The notes: generated from the letters alone by a model not told the origin. A stretch of DNA of 46,759 nt from an uncultured Gammaproteobacteria bacterium (GCA_947259175.1 CAMYKW010000040.1:1-46759); one strand, 5' to 3'. Numbered from the stretch's first letter, positions 1 through 8,585 are shown. Translations and numbers: made by a program.

Positions 1-1
1 G

Positions 2-115
2 GCGGTGGAAATTTTGAGCATCACCAACCCGAAGAAGTTGGTTGAAGGTGAAGCGCTGGTGTCGATTGAGCCGGCGCCGGTGAAGCGGGGGTTGTTGCGA
101 CGTTTGTTGGGCTGA
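2..115 (+). CDS. C-terminal end of an unidentified protein (partial)
   Basis: An open frame enters from the left edge and ends at the TGA at 113-115. It encodes 37 residues finishing in a basic tail, KRGLLRRLLG. The part before it (ILSITNPKKLVEGEALVSIEP) resembles the end of a beta-rich domain, but I do not recognise the family. The start lies outside the window. Direction and codon use fit a real gene end, and the repeat block begins right after the stop. Confidence 0.5.
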   Translation, partial: AVEILSITNPKKLVEGEALVSIEPAPVKRGLLRRLLG

Positions 116-889
116 GGGTAGAGCGGGGGTCGGATCTGCTATTGGAGTTGATCGGGATTTTGTCATCCTGAGGCGCTTTGAGCCGAGGGGTCTTGCGTTT
201 CCGGAGTGTGCCAATCCGCAGTCGGTAAAGATCCTTCGGCCCTGCGGGCCTCAGGATGACAGCAAGGGCCCTGCGGGCCTCAGGATGACAGCAAGGGTAT
301 TATATATTGTCGCAGAGGGTTTGGATTGTTCGCGGTTGAAAACCGCTCCCGCATACTGCCTTTCTTGTCATCCTGAAGCCTGCAGGGCTGAAGGATCTTG
401 TTGTCTTGCGAGTTGATGCTGGCTAGATTCTTCGCTGCGCTCAGAATGACATCAAAGCATTGTGGGGGAGCGCATTCTAATCAAGTTTGATTTAATCCGC
501 GGTTTCAAACCCCCACATACTACCTTTCTTGTCATCCTGAAGCCCGCAGGGCTGAAGGATCTTGTTTGTCTTGCGGGTTGGTGCTGGCTAGATTCTTCGC
601 TGCGCTCAGAATGACATCAAAGCATTGTGGGGGGGGCATTCTAATCACGATTGATTTAATTCGCGGTTGGAAACCGCTCCCACGTACTACCTTTCTTGTC
701 ATCCTGAAGCCCGCAGGGCTGAAGGATCTTGTTGTCTTGCGAGTTGGTGCTGGCTGGATTCTTCGCTGCCGCTCAGGATGACATTAACGCTCAGAATGAC
801 AAGAAGGGCTGTGGGAGCGCTTTGCAAGCACGATGAATTGATTCGCGGTTGAAAACCCACAGGACCAGGTGGCTCCCACAAAATGCGCT
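116..889. repeat. Intergenic repeat block with three tandem ~165-bp composite units
   Basis: No gene is visible. It opens with an inverted pair of the palindromic repeat: one copy reads GTCATCCTGAGGCGC at 162, the other AAGATCCTTCGGCCC at 228, the latter with a second tandem partial unit to about 296. A composite unit of about 165 bp then occurs three times; its landmark TTTCTTGTCATCC lies at 361, 525 and 692. Each unit joins a REP element (CGCGGTT...CCGCTCCCA), a TCATCCTGAAGCCYGCAGGGCTGAAGGATC-type palindrome and a GATTCTTCGCTGCGCTCAGAATGAC-type palindrome. A REP doublet at 810-861 closes the block beside the BKACE stop. Short open frames here are repeat translations. Confidence 0.85.
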
Positions 890-1708
890 TCAAAACATCG
901 CGCGCAGGGTGTCGGCGTCGGCCAGGGGGCGGCCGAGGGTGGTGGCGGCGTCACGCATGTGATGGATGAGGGCGGCGTTGTCGGGGGCGGTGCTGTGGTC
1001 GGGGAGCAACAGGTTGTTTTCGAAGCCGAGGCGCACGTGGCCGCCTAAGGTTGCGGCGCACACCCCGCAGGCGTGTTCCAGGTGGCCGAAGGCGCACATC
1101 GCCCAGGGCACGGTATCGTCGTGGTGGGTGAGGAACGGCAGCAGGGCCTTGGGATCGGAGACCTGACCGGCGGTGTAGCGGCCGAGCACGAACAGCAGCC
1201 AGTGGGGGGTGCCGGGGATCACGTCGCGCCGGATGAGGTCCTGGTAGCGGAGCAGGTCCTGGTCCGAGTACAGGATGTATTGCGGCACGATGTGTTCCTG
1301 GGCCAGCCAGTGGAAGAACGCGCCGGCCTCGGTTTCAGAAGGCGCGTCGGGGACCAGTTCGCTCACCGCCAGCGACACCGCCTCCGGCTTGACGGCGCGT
1401 ACCGCGGCCATCTGCGCGGGCGGCGCGAAGCGCTTACCGGCCTCGCTGGTGATCTGGATCACCAGTTGGTCGCCCACTTGCGCATGGATGGCGGCGATGG
1501 CCGCCCGGTAGGCGTCGGGATCCAGCGAGTGGCCGCCGTCGGCATCGCGCACGTGCAGATGAATCATCGCCGCGCCGGCGTCGAGGCAGCGCACCGCGGT
1601 GTCGGCGAGCTCAGCGGGTGACATCGGCAGGGCCGGGTGGTCCTGCTTTGTCTTGTATGCGCCGTTCGGCGCGACGGCCAGGACCAGCGGCGGCCAGGCG
1701 TCATTCAT
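890..1708 (-). CDS. BKACE family (DUF849) beta-keto acid cleavage enzyme
   Basis: Encodes 272 residues, the usual size for the BKACE family, which condenses a beta-keto acid with acetyl-CoA and cleaves it to an acetoacetate-type product plus a CoA ester, using a divalent metal. Family marks visible are the APNGA loop (residues 13-17), the metal-binding HLHVRD strand (H50, H52) and the GGHVRLGFENN motif near residue 225. The ATG at 1708 overlaps the preceding stop as ATGA, so translation is probably coupled to the upstream short frame. The gene ends a minus-strand operon begun by a class III aminotransferase, which suggests that the aminotransferase makes the keto acid that this enzyme cleaves. 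The substrate cannot be read from sequence. Confidence 0.9.
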   Translation of the reverse strand: MNDAWPPLVLAVAPNGAYKTKQDHPALPMSPAELADTAVRCLDAGAAMIHLHVRDADGGHSLDPDAYRAAIAAIHAQVGDQLVIQITSEAGKRFAPPAQMAAVRAVKPEAVSLAVSELVPDAPSETEAGAFFHWLAQEHIVPQYILYSDQDLLRYQDLIRRDVIPGTPHWLLFVLGRYTAGQVSDPKALLPFLTHHDDTVPWAMCAFGHLEHACGVCAATLGGHVRLGFENNLLLPDHSTAPDNAALIHHMRDAATTLGRPLADADTLRAMF

Positions 1709-1812
1709 GCCGCGACGACTCGGGCGAACGAGTTGGTGAGTGGGGCCGCGAGCATGGCGGGCGTGAGCGGTAGGGCGGTGTGGTTTTGTTGGGTCTTGTA
1801 CGCGTCGTTCAT
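1705..1812 (-). CDS. 35-residue frame from a 104-bp duplication, copy 2
   Basis: A 35-codon frame, ATG at 1812 and TGA at 1705, overlaps the BKACE ATG as ATGA. It begins MNDA-YKTQQNHTALPLTPAMLA, matching the BKACE start MNDA...YKTKQDHPALPMSPAELA with 13 residues (WPPLVLAVAPNGA) missing. Its tail FARVVAA resembles either the aminotransferase end (FAQTSTA) or the BKACE helix that follows. It lies exactly 104 nt from copy 1. It is most likely a duplication remnant that is still translated for coupling. No separate function is claimed. Confidence 0.5.
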   Translation of the reverse strand: MNDAYKTQQNHTALPLTPAMLAAPLTNSFARVVAA

Positions 1813-1916
1813 GCCGCGACGACTCGGGCGAGCGCGTTGGTGAATGGGGTGGCGAGTTCGGCGGGCGTGAGCGGTGGGGCGGTGTGATTTTGTGGGGTCT
1901 TGCACGCGTCGTTCAT
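1809..1916 (-). CDS. 35-residue frame from a 104-bp duplication, copy 1
   Basis: A 35-codon frame, ATG at 1916, overlaps the aminotransferase TGA (1913-1915) as ATGA and itself ends in an ATGA overlap with copy 2. The product starts MNDACKTPQNHTAPPLTPAE and ends ALARVVAA, near-identical to copy 2. The 104-nt period leaves remainder 2 when divided by 3, which preserves a 4-nt overlap at every junction. Probably a duplication remnant that passes ribosomes along. Confidence 0.5.
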   Translation of the reverse strand: MNDACKTPQNHTAPPLTPAELATPFTNALARVVAA

Positions 1917-3247
1917 GCCGTGGAGGTTTGGGCGAAGGTGTTGGCGAACGCCACGGTGAGCTTATCGACGATCTCGTTCACCTGCCGGTCGTTGATGAGG
2001 AACGGCGGCGCCAGCAGCACGTGGTTGCCGCTGCGCCCGTCGATGGTGCCGCCCATGGGGTAACACATCAGCCCGGCGTTCATCGCCTCGCGTTTGACGA
2101 CTTGGGCGAGCTGCAACGTGGGATCGAACGGCGCCTTGGACTCGCGGTCGGCGACCAGCTCCAGGCCGATGAACAGGCCGCGGCCGCGGATGTCTCCGAC
2201 GTGCGGGTGGCCGCCGAAGCGCTCGGCCAGCGCACTGCGCAACGCGTCGCCCTGACGGCGCACGTTGGCGAGCAGGTCCTCGCGCTCGATCACCTGCATC
2301 ACCGCGAGGCTCGCGGCGCAGGCGGTGGGGTGGCCCATGTAGGTGTGGCCGTGCTGGAAAAAGCCGCTGCCCTGGGCGACGGCGTCGTAGATCTCCCGGC
2401 TCGCCATCAGCGCGCCGATGGGTTGATAGCCGCCGCCCAGGCCCTTGGCGACGGACACCAGGTCGGGCTCGACGCCGTCCTGCTCACAGGCGAACAGCGT
2501 GCCGGTGCGGCCCATGCCGCACATCACCTCGTCGAGGATCAGCAGCACGCCGTATTGATTGCAGATCTCGCGGATGCGTTGGAAGTACCCCGGTACCGGC
2601 GGCAGGGCGCCGGCGGTGGCGCCGACCACGGTCTCGGCGACGAACGCGATGACCGACTCGGCGCCCAGTTCCTGGATCTTCTGCTCGAGCTCGTTGGCGA
2701 CCCGCAGTCCATACTCCTGTTCGCTCTCGTCCGGTCTCTGGTCGCGGTAGGCGTAACACGGCGCGATGTGATGCGAGGGGATCAGCAATGGTTCGAACTG
2801 CGCGCGCCGCCAGGCGTTGCCGCCGATCGCCAACGCGCCGAGGGTGTTGCCGTGGTAGCTCTGGCGGCGGGCGATGAAGTGGCGGCGCTGCGGTTCGCCG
2901 CGCTCCAGGAAATACTGGCGCGCCAGCTTGAGCCCCGCCTCCATGGCCTCGGAGCCGCCGGAGACGAAGTACACCCGGTCCAGCCCCGGGCTGCGATCGA
3001 CGAGAAAGTCGGCCAGCGCCTCCGCCGGACGGGTGGTGAAGAATGCGCTGTGCGCGTAGGGGATGGTGTCGAGCTGCACCTTGATGGCGCCGATCACTGC
3101 CGGGTGGTTGTGGCCCAGGCACGACACTGCGGCGCCGCCACAGGCGTCGAGATACCGTTTACCCTCGGCGTCGATGACGTACACCCCGTCGCCCTGGGAA
3201 GCTTCGGGCAAGGTGGCTTGGGTGTCGCGGTGGAAGATATGGCTCAC
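1913..3247 (-). CDS. Class III PLP-dependent aminotransferase
   Basis: Encodes 444 residues with the fold-type I class III layout. The N-terminal LDACGGAAVSCLGHNHPAV segment is typical, as is LLILDEVMCGMGRTG with PLP-contacting D239. The Schiff-base lysine is K268 in VSVAKGLGGG. Such enzymes transfer amino groups between omega-amino or amine donors and keto acids. The start is GTG at 3247, fitting family length. It is the first gene of the minus-strand operon leading to BKACE through two tiny overlapping frames. A shared pathway in amino-acid or beta-amino acid breakdown is inferred from this; the exact substrate is unknown. Confidence 0.9.
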   Translation of the reverse strand: MSHIFHRDTQATLPEASQGDGVYVIDAEGKRYLDACGGAAVSCLGHNHPAVIGAIKVQLDTIPYAHSAFFTTRPAEALADFLVDRSPGLDRVYFVSGGSEAMEAGLKLARQYFLERGEPQRRHFIARRQSYHGNTLGALAIGGNAWRRAQFEPLLIPSHHIAPCYAYRDQRPDESEQEYGLRVANELEQKIQELGAESVIAFVAETVVGATAGALPPVPGYFQRIREICNQYGVLLILDEVMCGMGRTGTLFACEQDGVEPDLVSVAKGLGGGYQPIGALMASREIYDAVAQGSGFFQHGHTYMGHPTACAASLAVMQVIEREDLLANVRRQGDALRSALAERFGGHPHVGDIRGRGLFIGLELVADRESKAPFDPTLQLAQVVKREAMNAGLMCYPMGGTIDGRSGNHVLLAPPFLINDRQVNEIVDKLTVAFANTFAQTSTA

Positions 3248-3743
3248 GATGTGTGCTCGGATTTGCTATCTACATGGGGTAATTGTAGCGCGCCCGCGGC
3301 ATCTTGGGGGGAACACCTGAAAATTTATCGATATGTGAGTTGGAGATTCTGGTTATCGTGGAGCCGGGGGTGTTGTTGAATCGCGGTTGCACACCGCTCC
3401 CACAGGCGGTGGTTTGGGCACCGTTACCCGACGAGCTCGAAAATAATCGGCAAAAGTAGACTCGCATCCAACATGTCCACAGACTTAAGTATACTGTCCC
3501 CCGAATTGAGACGAATTGAGAGGGACCGGCGAAGCCATACTCCGATGCAAACCTCTTCACTCCGATTTTTCACGTATGCTCATGAAAAACACCAGTGTGA
3601 AACGGAGTCTACCACCGGACTTGTGCAGTGACGGTAACCCAAGCGAGCCACAGTGTTTAAACTCGACTGCCATAATTCAGTGGCCCGGGACAATAGAACT
3701 CGGTCGCTTGTTTGACTGACCAACCACACGCAGCATATCGATC
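3248..3743. other. Intergenic region, no gene seen
   Basis: This 496-nt space separates the divergently oriented aminotransferase operon and the glycan islet. It contains one REP element (TCGCGGTTGCACACCGCTCC, 3381-3405) and, at 3483-3507, a short motif whose core is TTAAGTATACTGTCCCCC. An inverted copy of that motif lies beyond the islet near 7900. GC content drops after about 3430. The short open frames here show no family features. Confidence 0.6.
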
Positions 3744-4472
3744 GTGTATACGAAGTCCGGCAACTTATCGAATAACTCCGTATGGACCCGTTATTGGTCA
3801 GATCAATCTACGTTTGACGATGAGTGGTTTGCCTACCATGTCAACGTATTTCTCGAAAACAGTGAGGAACTCATGGACTATTCCGCACAGGATAGAGTTT
3901 TAGATATCGGTTGCGGGCCGGGGCACTTGCTGGAGGCGTTGGCCCCCAGGGTGGACAAAGTGTGCGGTGTGGATGTGTCTTCCAAGTACGTTCGGCAGTG
4001 TCGCTCACGATTAGCCCCCTTTCGGAACGCGCAAGTCGAGCAGCTTGGCGAGGACTACACCGACCTATCCGTTCTTGGCGAACAAAGATTCAACAAGATA
4101 ATCTGTTTGAGCGTGATTCAATATTACCGAGACAAAAACGATGTGCGGCGTTTGATGGCAGCCGTCAAACGCGTCGCGGTACCTGAGGCACGCTTCTTGA
4201 TAGCCGATATTCTGGTCGATACCGGATTGCTGGAGGATGTCTTCTACGTTGTCCGCTCGGCGCTACGAGAGAAAGCGTTGCTGCGAACGTTTAAGCTTTT
4301 ATGGCGTGCCCAATTTGGACAATACGCACGTTTCAGACGCGAATTAGGCTTGCTCAGCTTCAGCGGTGAGGAGTTACGCAAAATGGCGCGGGAAGAAGAT
4401 CTTGAGAGCGAAATAATCAATCGGCGTCTAACCGTCAATGACAACCGTTCTCACATCATGATACGGATATGA
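3744..4472 (+). CDS. Class I SAM-dependent methyltransferase
   Basis: Encodes 242 residues with a Rossmann methyltransferase core: motif I VLDIGCGPGH at about residues 52-61, the acidic strand VCGVDVS that follows, and a post-I region ending in FNKIICLSVIQYY. The first available start is GTG at 3744, with no clear ribosome site, so the N-terminus is uncertain. It begins a plus-strand run with a GT87 and a GT2 gene, so a glycan or lipid-linked sugar may be the substrate, but sequence does not show this. GC content is visibly lower than in the flanking genes, suggesting transfer as a unit. Confidence 0.8.
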   Translation: MYTKSGNLSNNSVWTRYWSDQSTFDDEWFAYHVNVFLENSEELMDYSAQDRVLDIGCGPGHLLEALAPRVDKVCGVDVSSKYVRQCRSRLAPFRNAQVEQLGEDYTDLSVLGEQRFNKIICLSVIQYYRDKNDVRRLMAAVKRVAVPEARFLIADILVDTGLLEDVFYVVRSALREKALLRTFKLLWRAQFGQYARFRRELGLLSFSGEELRKMAREEDLESEIINRRLTVNDNRSHIMIRI

Positions 4473-4509
4473 TGAAGCTCGGGTATCGGGTTGATTTGGA
4501 TTGTTCGCA

Positions 4510-5805
4510 ATGAATATGGGTAAATCATGGTGTTCGCTCAACCGAGTCATGTGGGCGCTTTTTGCGCTTTGCGGCGTGGTACTTATTGCGCTTGCTTACC
4601 GCAAACAAGTTAACAATCCATTGGGTAGTGACCTCGGTGTTTATCTGCATGCGGCACGAACCATGCTGGCGGCGGAAAATCTATATACCATCGCTAACGA
4701 CGCTGGAAAGTTCTACCGATACCCACCGCTGTTCGCATTCATATGCACGCCGTTGGCGAATCTGCCCTTCAACTGGGCAGTTCTGATTTGGTCAATATTC
4801 AGTATTGCGTTGGTGTGTATCGTCTTTTTGACTTGGTATCACGTGGTCGCAGATCGCAAGTTTCTTGATGAACCACCGGCGACCCAGTTAATTGTGGCGG
4901 GGATCAGTTTGCTCGTGTTGCTACGTTATCTGTTGTCGCATTTGTACTATGGGCAGGCCAACCTATTGTTACTGGCTGTATTGGTTGCCGGTTACCTGCT
5001 GGTTGCGAATCACCGCTTAATTCTGGGCGGTGTGATCATGGGGTGTTCGCTGTTGCTGAAACCGTTCGCTATCCCCTTTTTGGTGTGGTATGCGGTATCC
5101 GCGCGTCTGAAGGTGATCGCCGCGGCGGCGATTGGAGTGGTTGCGGGCGCGGCGATACCGATGACACTGGTTGGTGTGAACAAAAATTGGCTCTACTTGC
5201 ACAGTTGGGTAGCGCATATGATGGAGCAGGCTACGCCACAAGGCGTATGGTCCGCCTCGAATAATGTATCGCTGTATGTCAGTCTGCGCCGGGTGCTGAC
5301 CGATATGGAGGTCCATCACCTCGGCGGCACTCGCGGTAGTGTCTCGCTGTTATCGCTGCCGGATTCTATGGTGCAAATCATGGCCTGGATGGTGTTTGTG
5401 GTCATGTTGCTATGGATTGTTTATGTGGGTTACAAGTATGGACGATCGTCGCAAGCTTGGATGCAACCTGCCGTAGCGTCATTCATTTTCGCCCTGATCG
5501 CGGCAACGACGACCACCGCGCAGAAACACTACTTCGTGGTCATCTTGCCGGCACTCGTGTATGTGCTGTACACCTGGACTGTGCGGCAGTACAAAGACGC
5601 CCTGTTCCGAGGGTTGCTCGTTGCCTCCTTGGTCCTATTGGCCGGGACCAGTCCAATGTTCTGGCCGCGCACGTGGGTGCAAACGTTTCAATCCATCGGG
5701 TTGATTCCGCTGGGTGCCGTGCTGCTTGCGGCAGCCATTCACCGCTCCTTTGGTGAATGGGGCAGAATCAATCGTGAACGGGGAGATGAATTCGGTGAGC
5801 GCTGA
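4510..5805 (+). CDS. GT87/DUF2029-type integral membrane glycosyltransferase
   Basis: About 431 residues with many hydrophobic helices across the length. An early short loop holds GSDLGVYLHAARTMLA then FYRYPPLFAF, the GT-C pattern of GT87 (DUF2029) mannosyltransferase-like proteins; the Asp in GSDLGVY is the probable catalytic residue. These enzymes use polyprenyl-phosphate sugars on the periplasmic side. Possible starts are TTG 4501, ATG 4510 and ATG 4516; ATG 4510 was chosen. The 3' end overlaps the next gene by about 20 nt. Its neighbour is predicted to make a polyprenyl-phosphate sugar, a natural donor for this protein. Confidence 0.8.
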   Translation: MNMGKSWCSLNRVMWALFALCGVVLIALAYRKQVNNPLGSDLGVYLHAARTMLAAENLYTIANDAGKFYRYPPLFAFICTPLANLPFNWAVLIWSIFSIALVCIVFLTWYHVVADRKFLDEPPATQLIVAGISLLVLLRYLLSHLYYGQANLLLLAVLVAGYLLVANHRLILGGVIMGCSLLLKPFAIPFLVWYAVSARLKVIAAAAIGVVAGAAIPMTLVGVNKNWLYLHSWVAHMMEQATPQGVWSASNNVSLYVSLRRVLTDMEVHHLGGTRGSVSLLSLPDSMVQIMAWMVFVVMLLWIVYVGYKYGRSSQAWMQPAVASFIFALIAATTTTAQKHYFVVILPALVYVLYTWTVRQYKDALFRGLLVASLVLLAGTSPMFWPRTWVQTFQSIGLIPLGAVLLAAAIHRSFGEWGRINRERGDEFGER

Positions 5806-6781
5806 GCATTCTGGCGCTAAGGACACAACGGTTGGTCCATCCTTCGCGGTCAGCATCGTGCTGCCCGCGCACAACGAAGCGTTGGGACTGGGCGCCGCCG
5901 TAGAGAGCATTCGCAAGGTGATGCATTCATCAGATGTGGCTTACGAAATCATCGTGGTGGATGACGGCAGTAGCGATGAGACTTTTAAAGAAATTGAGCG
6001 TCAAAATGTCATTGACGGAAATATCAAGGGTATCCGCCTGAGCCGTAAGTTCGGTAAAGAGTCGGCCCTTCTGGCCGGGCTAGGGGCTGCCGATGGGACT
6101 GTGGCCATTACCATGGACGCTGATCTGCAGCACCCACCCGACCTGATACCACAAATGTTACAGGAGTGGCGCGACGGTGCCAGGGTGGTTCATGCCGTAA
6201 AACGAGACCGCCAGATCGATGGCTGGCTTACGCGATCAAGTGCTGCACTGTTCAATAAGCTGCTCTCCTTGACCAGTGGCCTCAACATGCGTGGCGCATC
6301 CGATTTCAAGTTGCTGGATCGTGCCGTGATCGACCTGTTGGTACATGACTTGCCTGAGCGTGGCCGATTTTACCGTGGCTTGGCGGGCTGGGCCGGGTTT
6401 GAGCAGTCGAGCATCCCGTTCGACGTCCTTGAACGTGATGCCGGGAGCAGGAAGTGGTCGAGCTTTGCCTTGTTCGACTTGGCCTTGACCGCTATCACCT
6501 CGTTCACTTCCGCGCCGCTTCGCGTGATTACCATATTGGGTGCGGTGACTCTGGTATTTGGGATTATCGTCTCAGTTGAAGCGTTATGGTCATGGTTTCG
6601 CGGTGACGCGGTTTCCGGTTTCGTCACCATTATCATCACGCTCCTGCTGATCGGCAGTTTTATTATGATTAGCCTGGGCATCATCGGCGAATACATCGCC
6701 AAGATATACGCGGAGGTCAAAGACAGGCCGTCTTATATCGTTGAGGCGACATGCGGGTTTGATGAAAACAATGGGTCATAG
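5786..6781 (+). CDS. Polyprenyl-phosphate GT2 glycosyltransferase (GtrB/ArnC/DPM1-like)
   Basis: Encodes 331 residues from ATG 5786 (GTG 5795 has a better-spaced GGGGAG and is an alternative). The GT2 catalytic domain shows SIVLPAHNE (23-31), VVDDGSSDE (58-66) and the metal-binding DAD (111-113) followed by LQHPPDL. RGASDFKLLDR and ERGRFYRGL are typical of the GtrB/ArnC group. Two transmembrane helices lie near 245-267 and 277-301. The family moves a sugar from a nucleotide donor to polyprenyl phosphate at the inner membrane. The overlap with the GT87 gene implies coupled expression, with GT2 charging the carrier and GT87 using it. Confidence 0.88.
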   Translation: MNSVSAEHSGAKDTTVGPSFAVSIVLPAHNEALGLGAAVESIRKVMHSSDVAYEIIVVDDGSSDETFKEIERQNVIDGNIKGIRLSRKFGKESALLAGLGAADGTVAITMDADLQHPPDLIPQMLQEWRDGARVVHAVKRDRQIDGWLTRSSAALFNKLLSLTSGLNMRGASDFKLLDRAVIDLLVHDLPERGRFYRGLAGWAGFEQSSIPFDVLERDAGSRKWSSFALFDLALTAITSFTSAPLRVITILGAVTLVFGIIVSVEALWSWFRGDAVSGFVTIIITLLLIGSFIMISLGIIGEYIAKIYAEVKDRPSYIVEATCGFDENNGS

Positions 6782-6809
6782 GCCAGTTCCGGTTGGCACG
6801 GTAAGAGAC

Positions 6810-7685
6810 TCAATCAAATGTCGCGGGTGGCGCTACCGTGAGTCTATCATCAAGAATCTCGAGATGGCGGTAACCGATGAGTTGTACCGAGTGCATTTGG
6901 CATAGGCGCTTTATGTCTTCACTGCACAGGAGTTCTCGTTCCTGATCCCAGTTGTGGTAGCGCAGTAGCGCCGGATCGACAATTTCCCCCGGCCGGTAAT
7001 GGCCGGGATGGCACATTAGTTCATACACCTTGTTCGGTTTTAAGGATGGCAGGGTTTTCTCCAGGTAAGATTGATCAAGTTGCCCGCTTTGTGCCAGCCC
7101 CAACATCACCGGTGACTTTGTTCGATACTCAGACGGTGCGCAGCGACCCATTATTTCCATAACTAAGTTCTTGAGCACGGGACCGATCTTGATCCGGATT
7201 TGCCACTCGCCGACCACAACCCGGATGTGAGGAATCGAGTAATCACGAGCCAGACGTACGACCATTGGAAACAGCCCCGGGAGCATGTGTATGTGCTGGT
7301 GCGAATTCAAGAAACGTACTTTGCTGCCGTTCGCTATACAGCGCTCAATCTGCGCACGCCACTCTCTTTCTACCGTGGCCAGGTTTATTCTTTTCAACGC
7401 CAATTGACGTATGAGTATCAATATATCTGGAAACTGGCCCTTCCATTTCCGCATTAATGCTCGCATTTCCGATGTGAGCGGGTCACCGTGGGTCAGATTG
7501 AGATGCACGCCGATATCCAATTGATCTGAGGCTTGAAGGACGTTTAGTTGCCGCTCAAAGTCGGCACAGTTCGCGAGTACACCAGTGGCGGTCAAGATAC
7601 CCCTCGAGGCGGATTCAATAATGCCCTGGTTGATGCCCGGCGCATAACCGAAATCATCGGCGTTAACAATCAGGTAGGATGTCAC
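6810..7685 (-). CDS. ChbG/HpnK (YdjC) family carbohydrate deacetylase
   Basis: Encodes 291 residues, family-typical. The metal and catalytic motifs of YdjC-fold deacetylases are visible: NADDFG (8-13, D10/D11), DIGVHLNLTHG with H61, NSHQHIHMLPG with H129, H131 and H133, and LMCHPGH near the C-terminus. The family removes acetyl groups from N-acetylated sugars; HpnK members occur with hopanoid genes. It starts at GTG 7685 and faces the GT2 gene tail to tail. The pairing with an ArnC-like GT2 recalls how ArnD deformylates a carrier-bound amino sugar, which is an inference. Low GC, like the two glycosyltransferase genes. Confidence 0.87.
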   Translation of the reverse strand: MTSYLIVNADDFGYAPGINQGIIESASRGILTATGVLANCADFERQLNVLQASDQLDIGVHLNLTHGDPLTSEMRALMRKWKGQFPDILILIRQLALKRINLATVEREWRAQIERCIANGSKVRFLNSHQHIHMLPGLFPMVVRLARDYSIPHIRVVVGEWQIRIKIGPVLKNLVMEIMGRCAPSEYRTKSPVMLGLAQSGQLDQSYLEKTLPSLKPNKVYELMCHPGHYRPGEIVDPALLRYHNWDQERELLCSEDIKRLCQMHSVQLIGYRHLEILDDRLTVAPPATFD

Positions 7686-8585
7686 AATGTATTTCGTGGC
7701 CGCTTTGTCTTTCGGTTCTTAGCACTTTCTGACAGAAGGTGAAAGTCCGGATTGTCGAATTTGTAGCGCGAATCAACGCCCACGACCTAAAGGAACGTTT
7801 TTCTATGCTTAAGAGCGAGGCAGGCTTAATCTAGGGACCGCGAAACAACGCCCCCGAACCCACACCCACTGCATAATCGAGTTGGCCACATTGCCGGATT
7901 CCGGGGACATTTTACTTAATTATCGATTCCGGGGCCCGGCTTTACCTATGCGTAAGCATCCCCCACGAATATTTTCCAGTTCCAATAACAAACCATGGTC
8001 TTCGATCGGTCGACCCGCTCGTGCATGCGTTCGAATCGTGTTTAATCCCGAATCAAACGTCACTCAATTGTGTATGTCGTCTGAGAGATTTACACAGTTA
8101 AGTATGTCCCCTATTAATTTCGGGATCGTAGAAAGAAAGGCGTCTCGCCACTCTGTCGTTGTGAACGCCGTGAAGAATCCGGCCCGTTGTCGGTTGCGCT
8201 GGGTATCGCCAGGCATGCCGCTGTGTTGGATCGCGGCGTGGACTTTAGAAAGGTTAAGATCCTTCTGCGCTTCGCGCCTCAGGATGACGAGAAATAAAGT
8301 GTGCGGGGATGGCAAGAAAGAAAGTGTGCCGGGATAACGAGAAAGAAAGGCGTCTCGCGACGCTGTCATTCTGAACGTAGTGAAGAATCTTGTTGTGTTG
8401 GACGCTGGTGGCGACTCTCGCATCAAAAGATTTGTTCCCCAGTTGCGCGGGAACGACAGGTTTTCAACATCAGGACGACTACCGACGATAACGCCTCGTC
8501 ATGACAATATATAAAAGCGCGACGCGATGACGGCGTGAGACAAAATCGAGGTCAGTCTTAATATTTTTCTCGACGCTGGCCGTGA
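7686..8585. other. Long intergenic region with repeat remnants, no gene seen
   Basis: These 900 nt carry no convincing gene. At 7898-7921 there is an inverted copy of the 3483-3507 motif, and a shorter relative (TTAAGTATGTCCCC) lies at 8098-8111. A direct repeat of about 49 nt (GAAAGAAAGGCGTCTCGC...GTGAAGAATC) occurs at about 8135-8183 and 8340-8391. A palindromic AAGATCCTTC...CAGGATGAC element lies at about 8249-8288. Degenerate AGAAAGAAAGTGTGCCGGGA units fill 8289-8348. The open frames at 7882-8337 and 8064-8426 run through these repeats and are not believed. Confidence 0.7.

Noticed and set aside
1874-3379. Plus-strand 501-codon frame opposite the aminotransferase
   Set aside because: A GC-rich shadow frame. 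The minus strand carries clear class III aminotransferase motifs including the PLP lysine.
6810-7685. HpnK call and hopanoid pathway
   Set aside because: The deacetylase resembles HpnK and the MMPL pump resembles HpnN, but no squalene-hopene cyclase or other hpn genes are present and the two are 24 kb apart.
7882-8337. Plus-strand 151-codon frame
   Set aside because: It spans the degraded repeats and motif copies of the spacer, has no recognisable domain, and its composition is unlike that of the genes.
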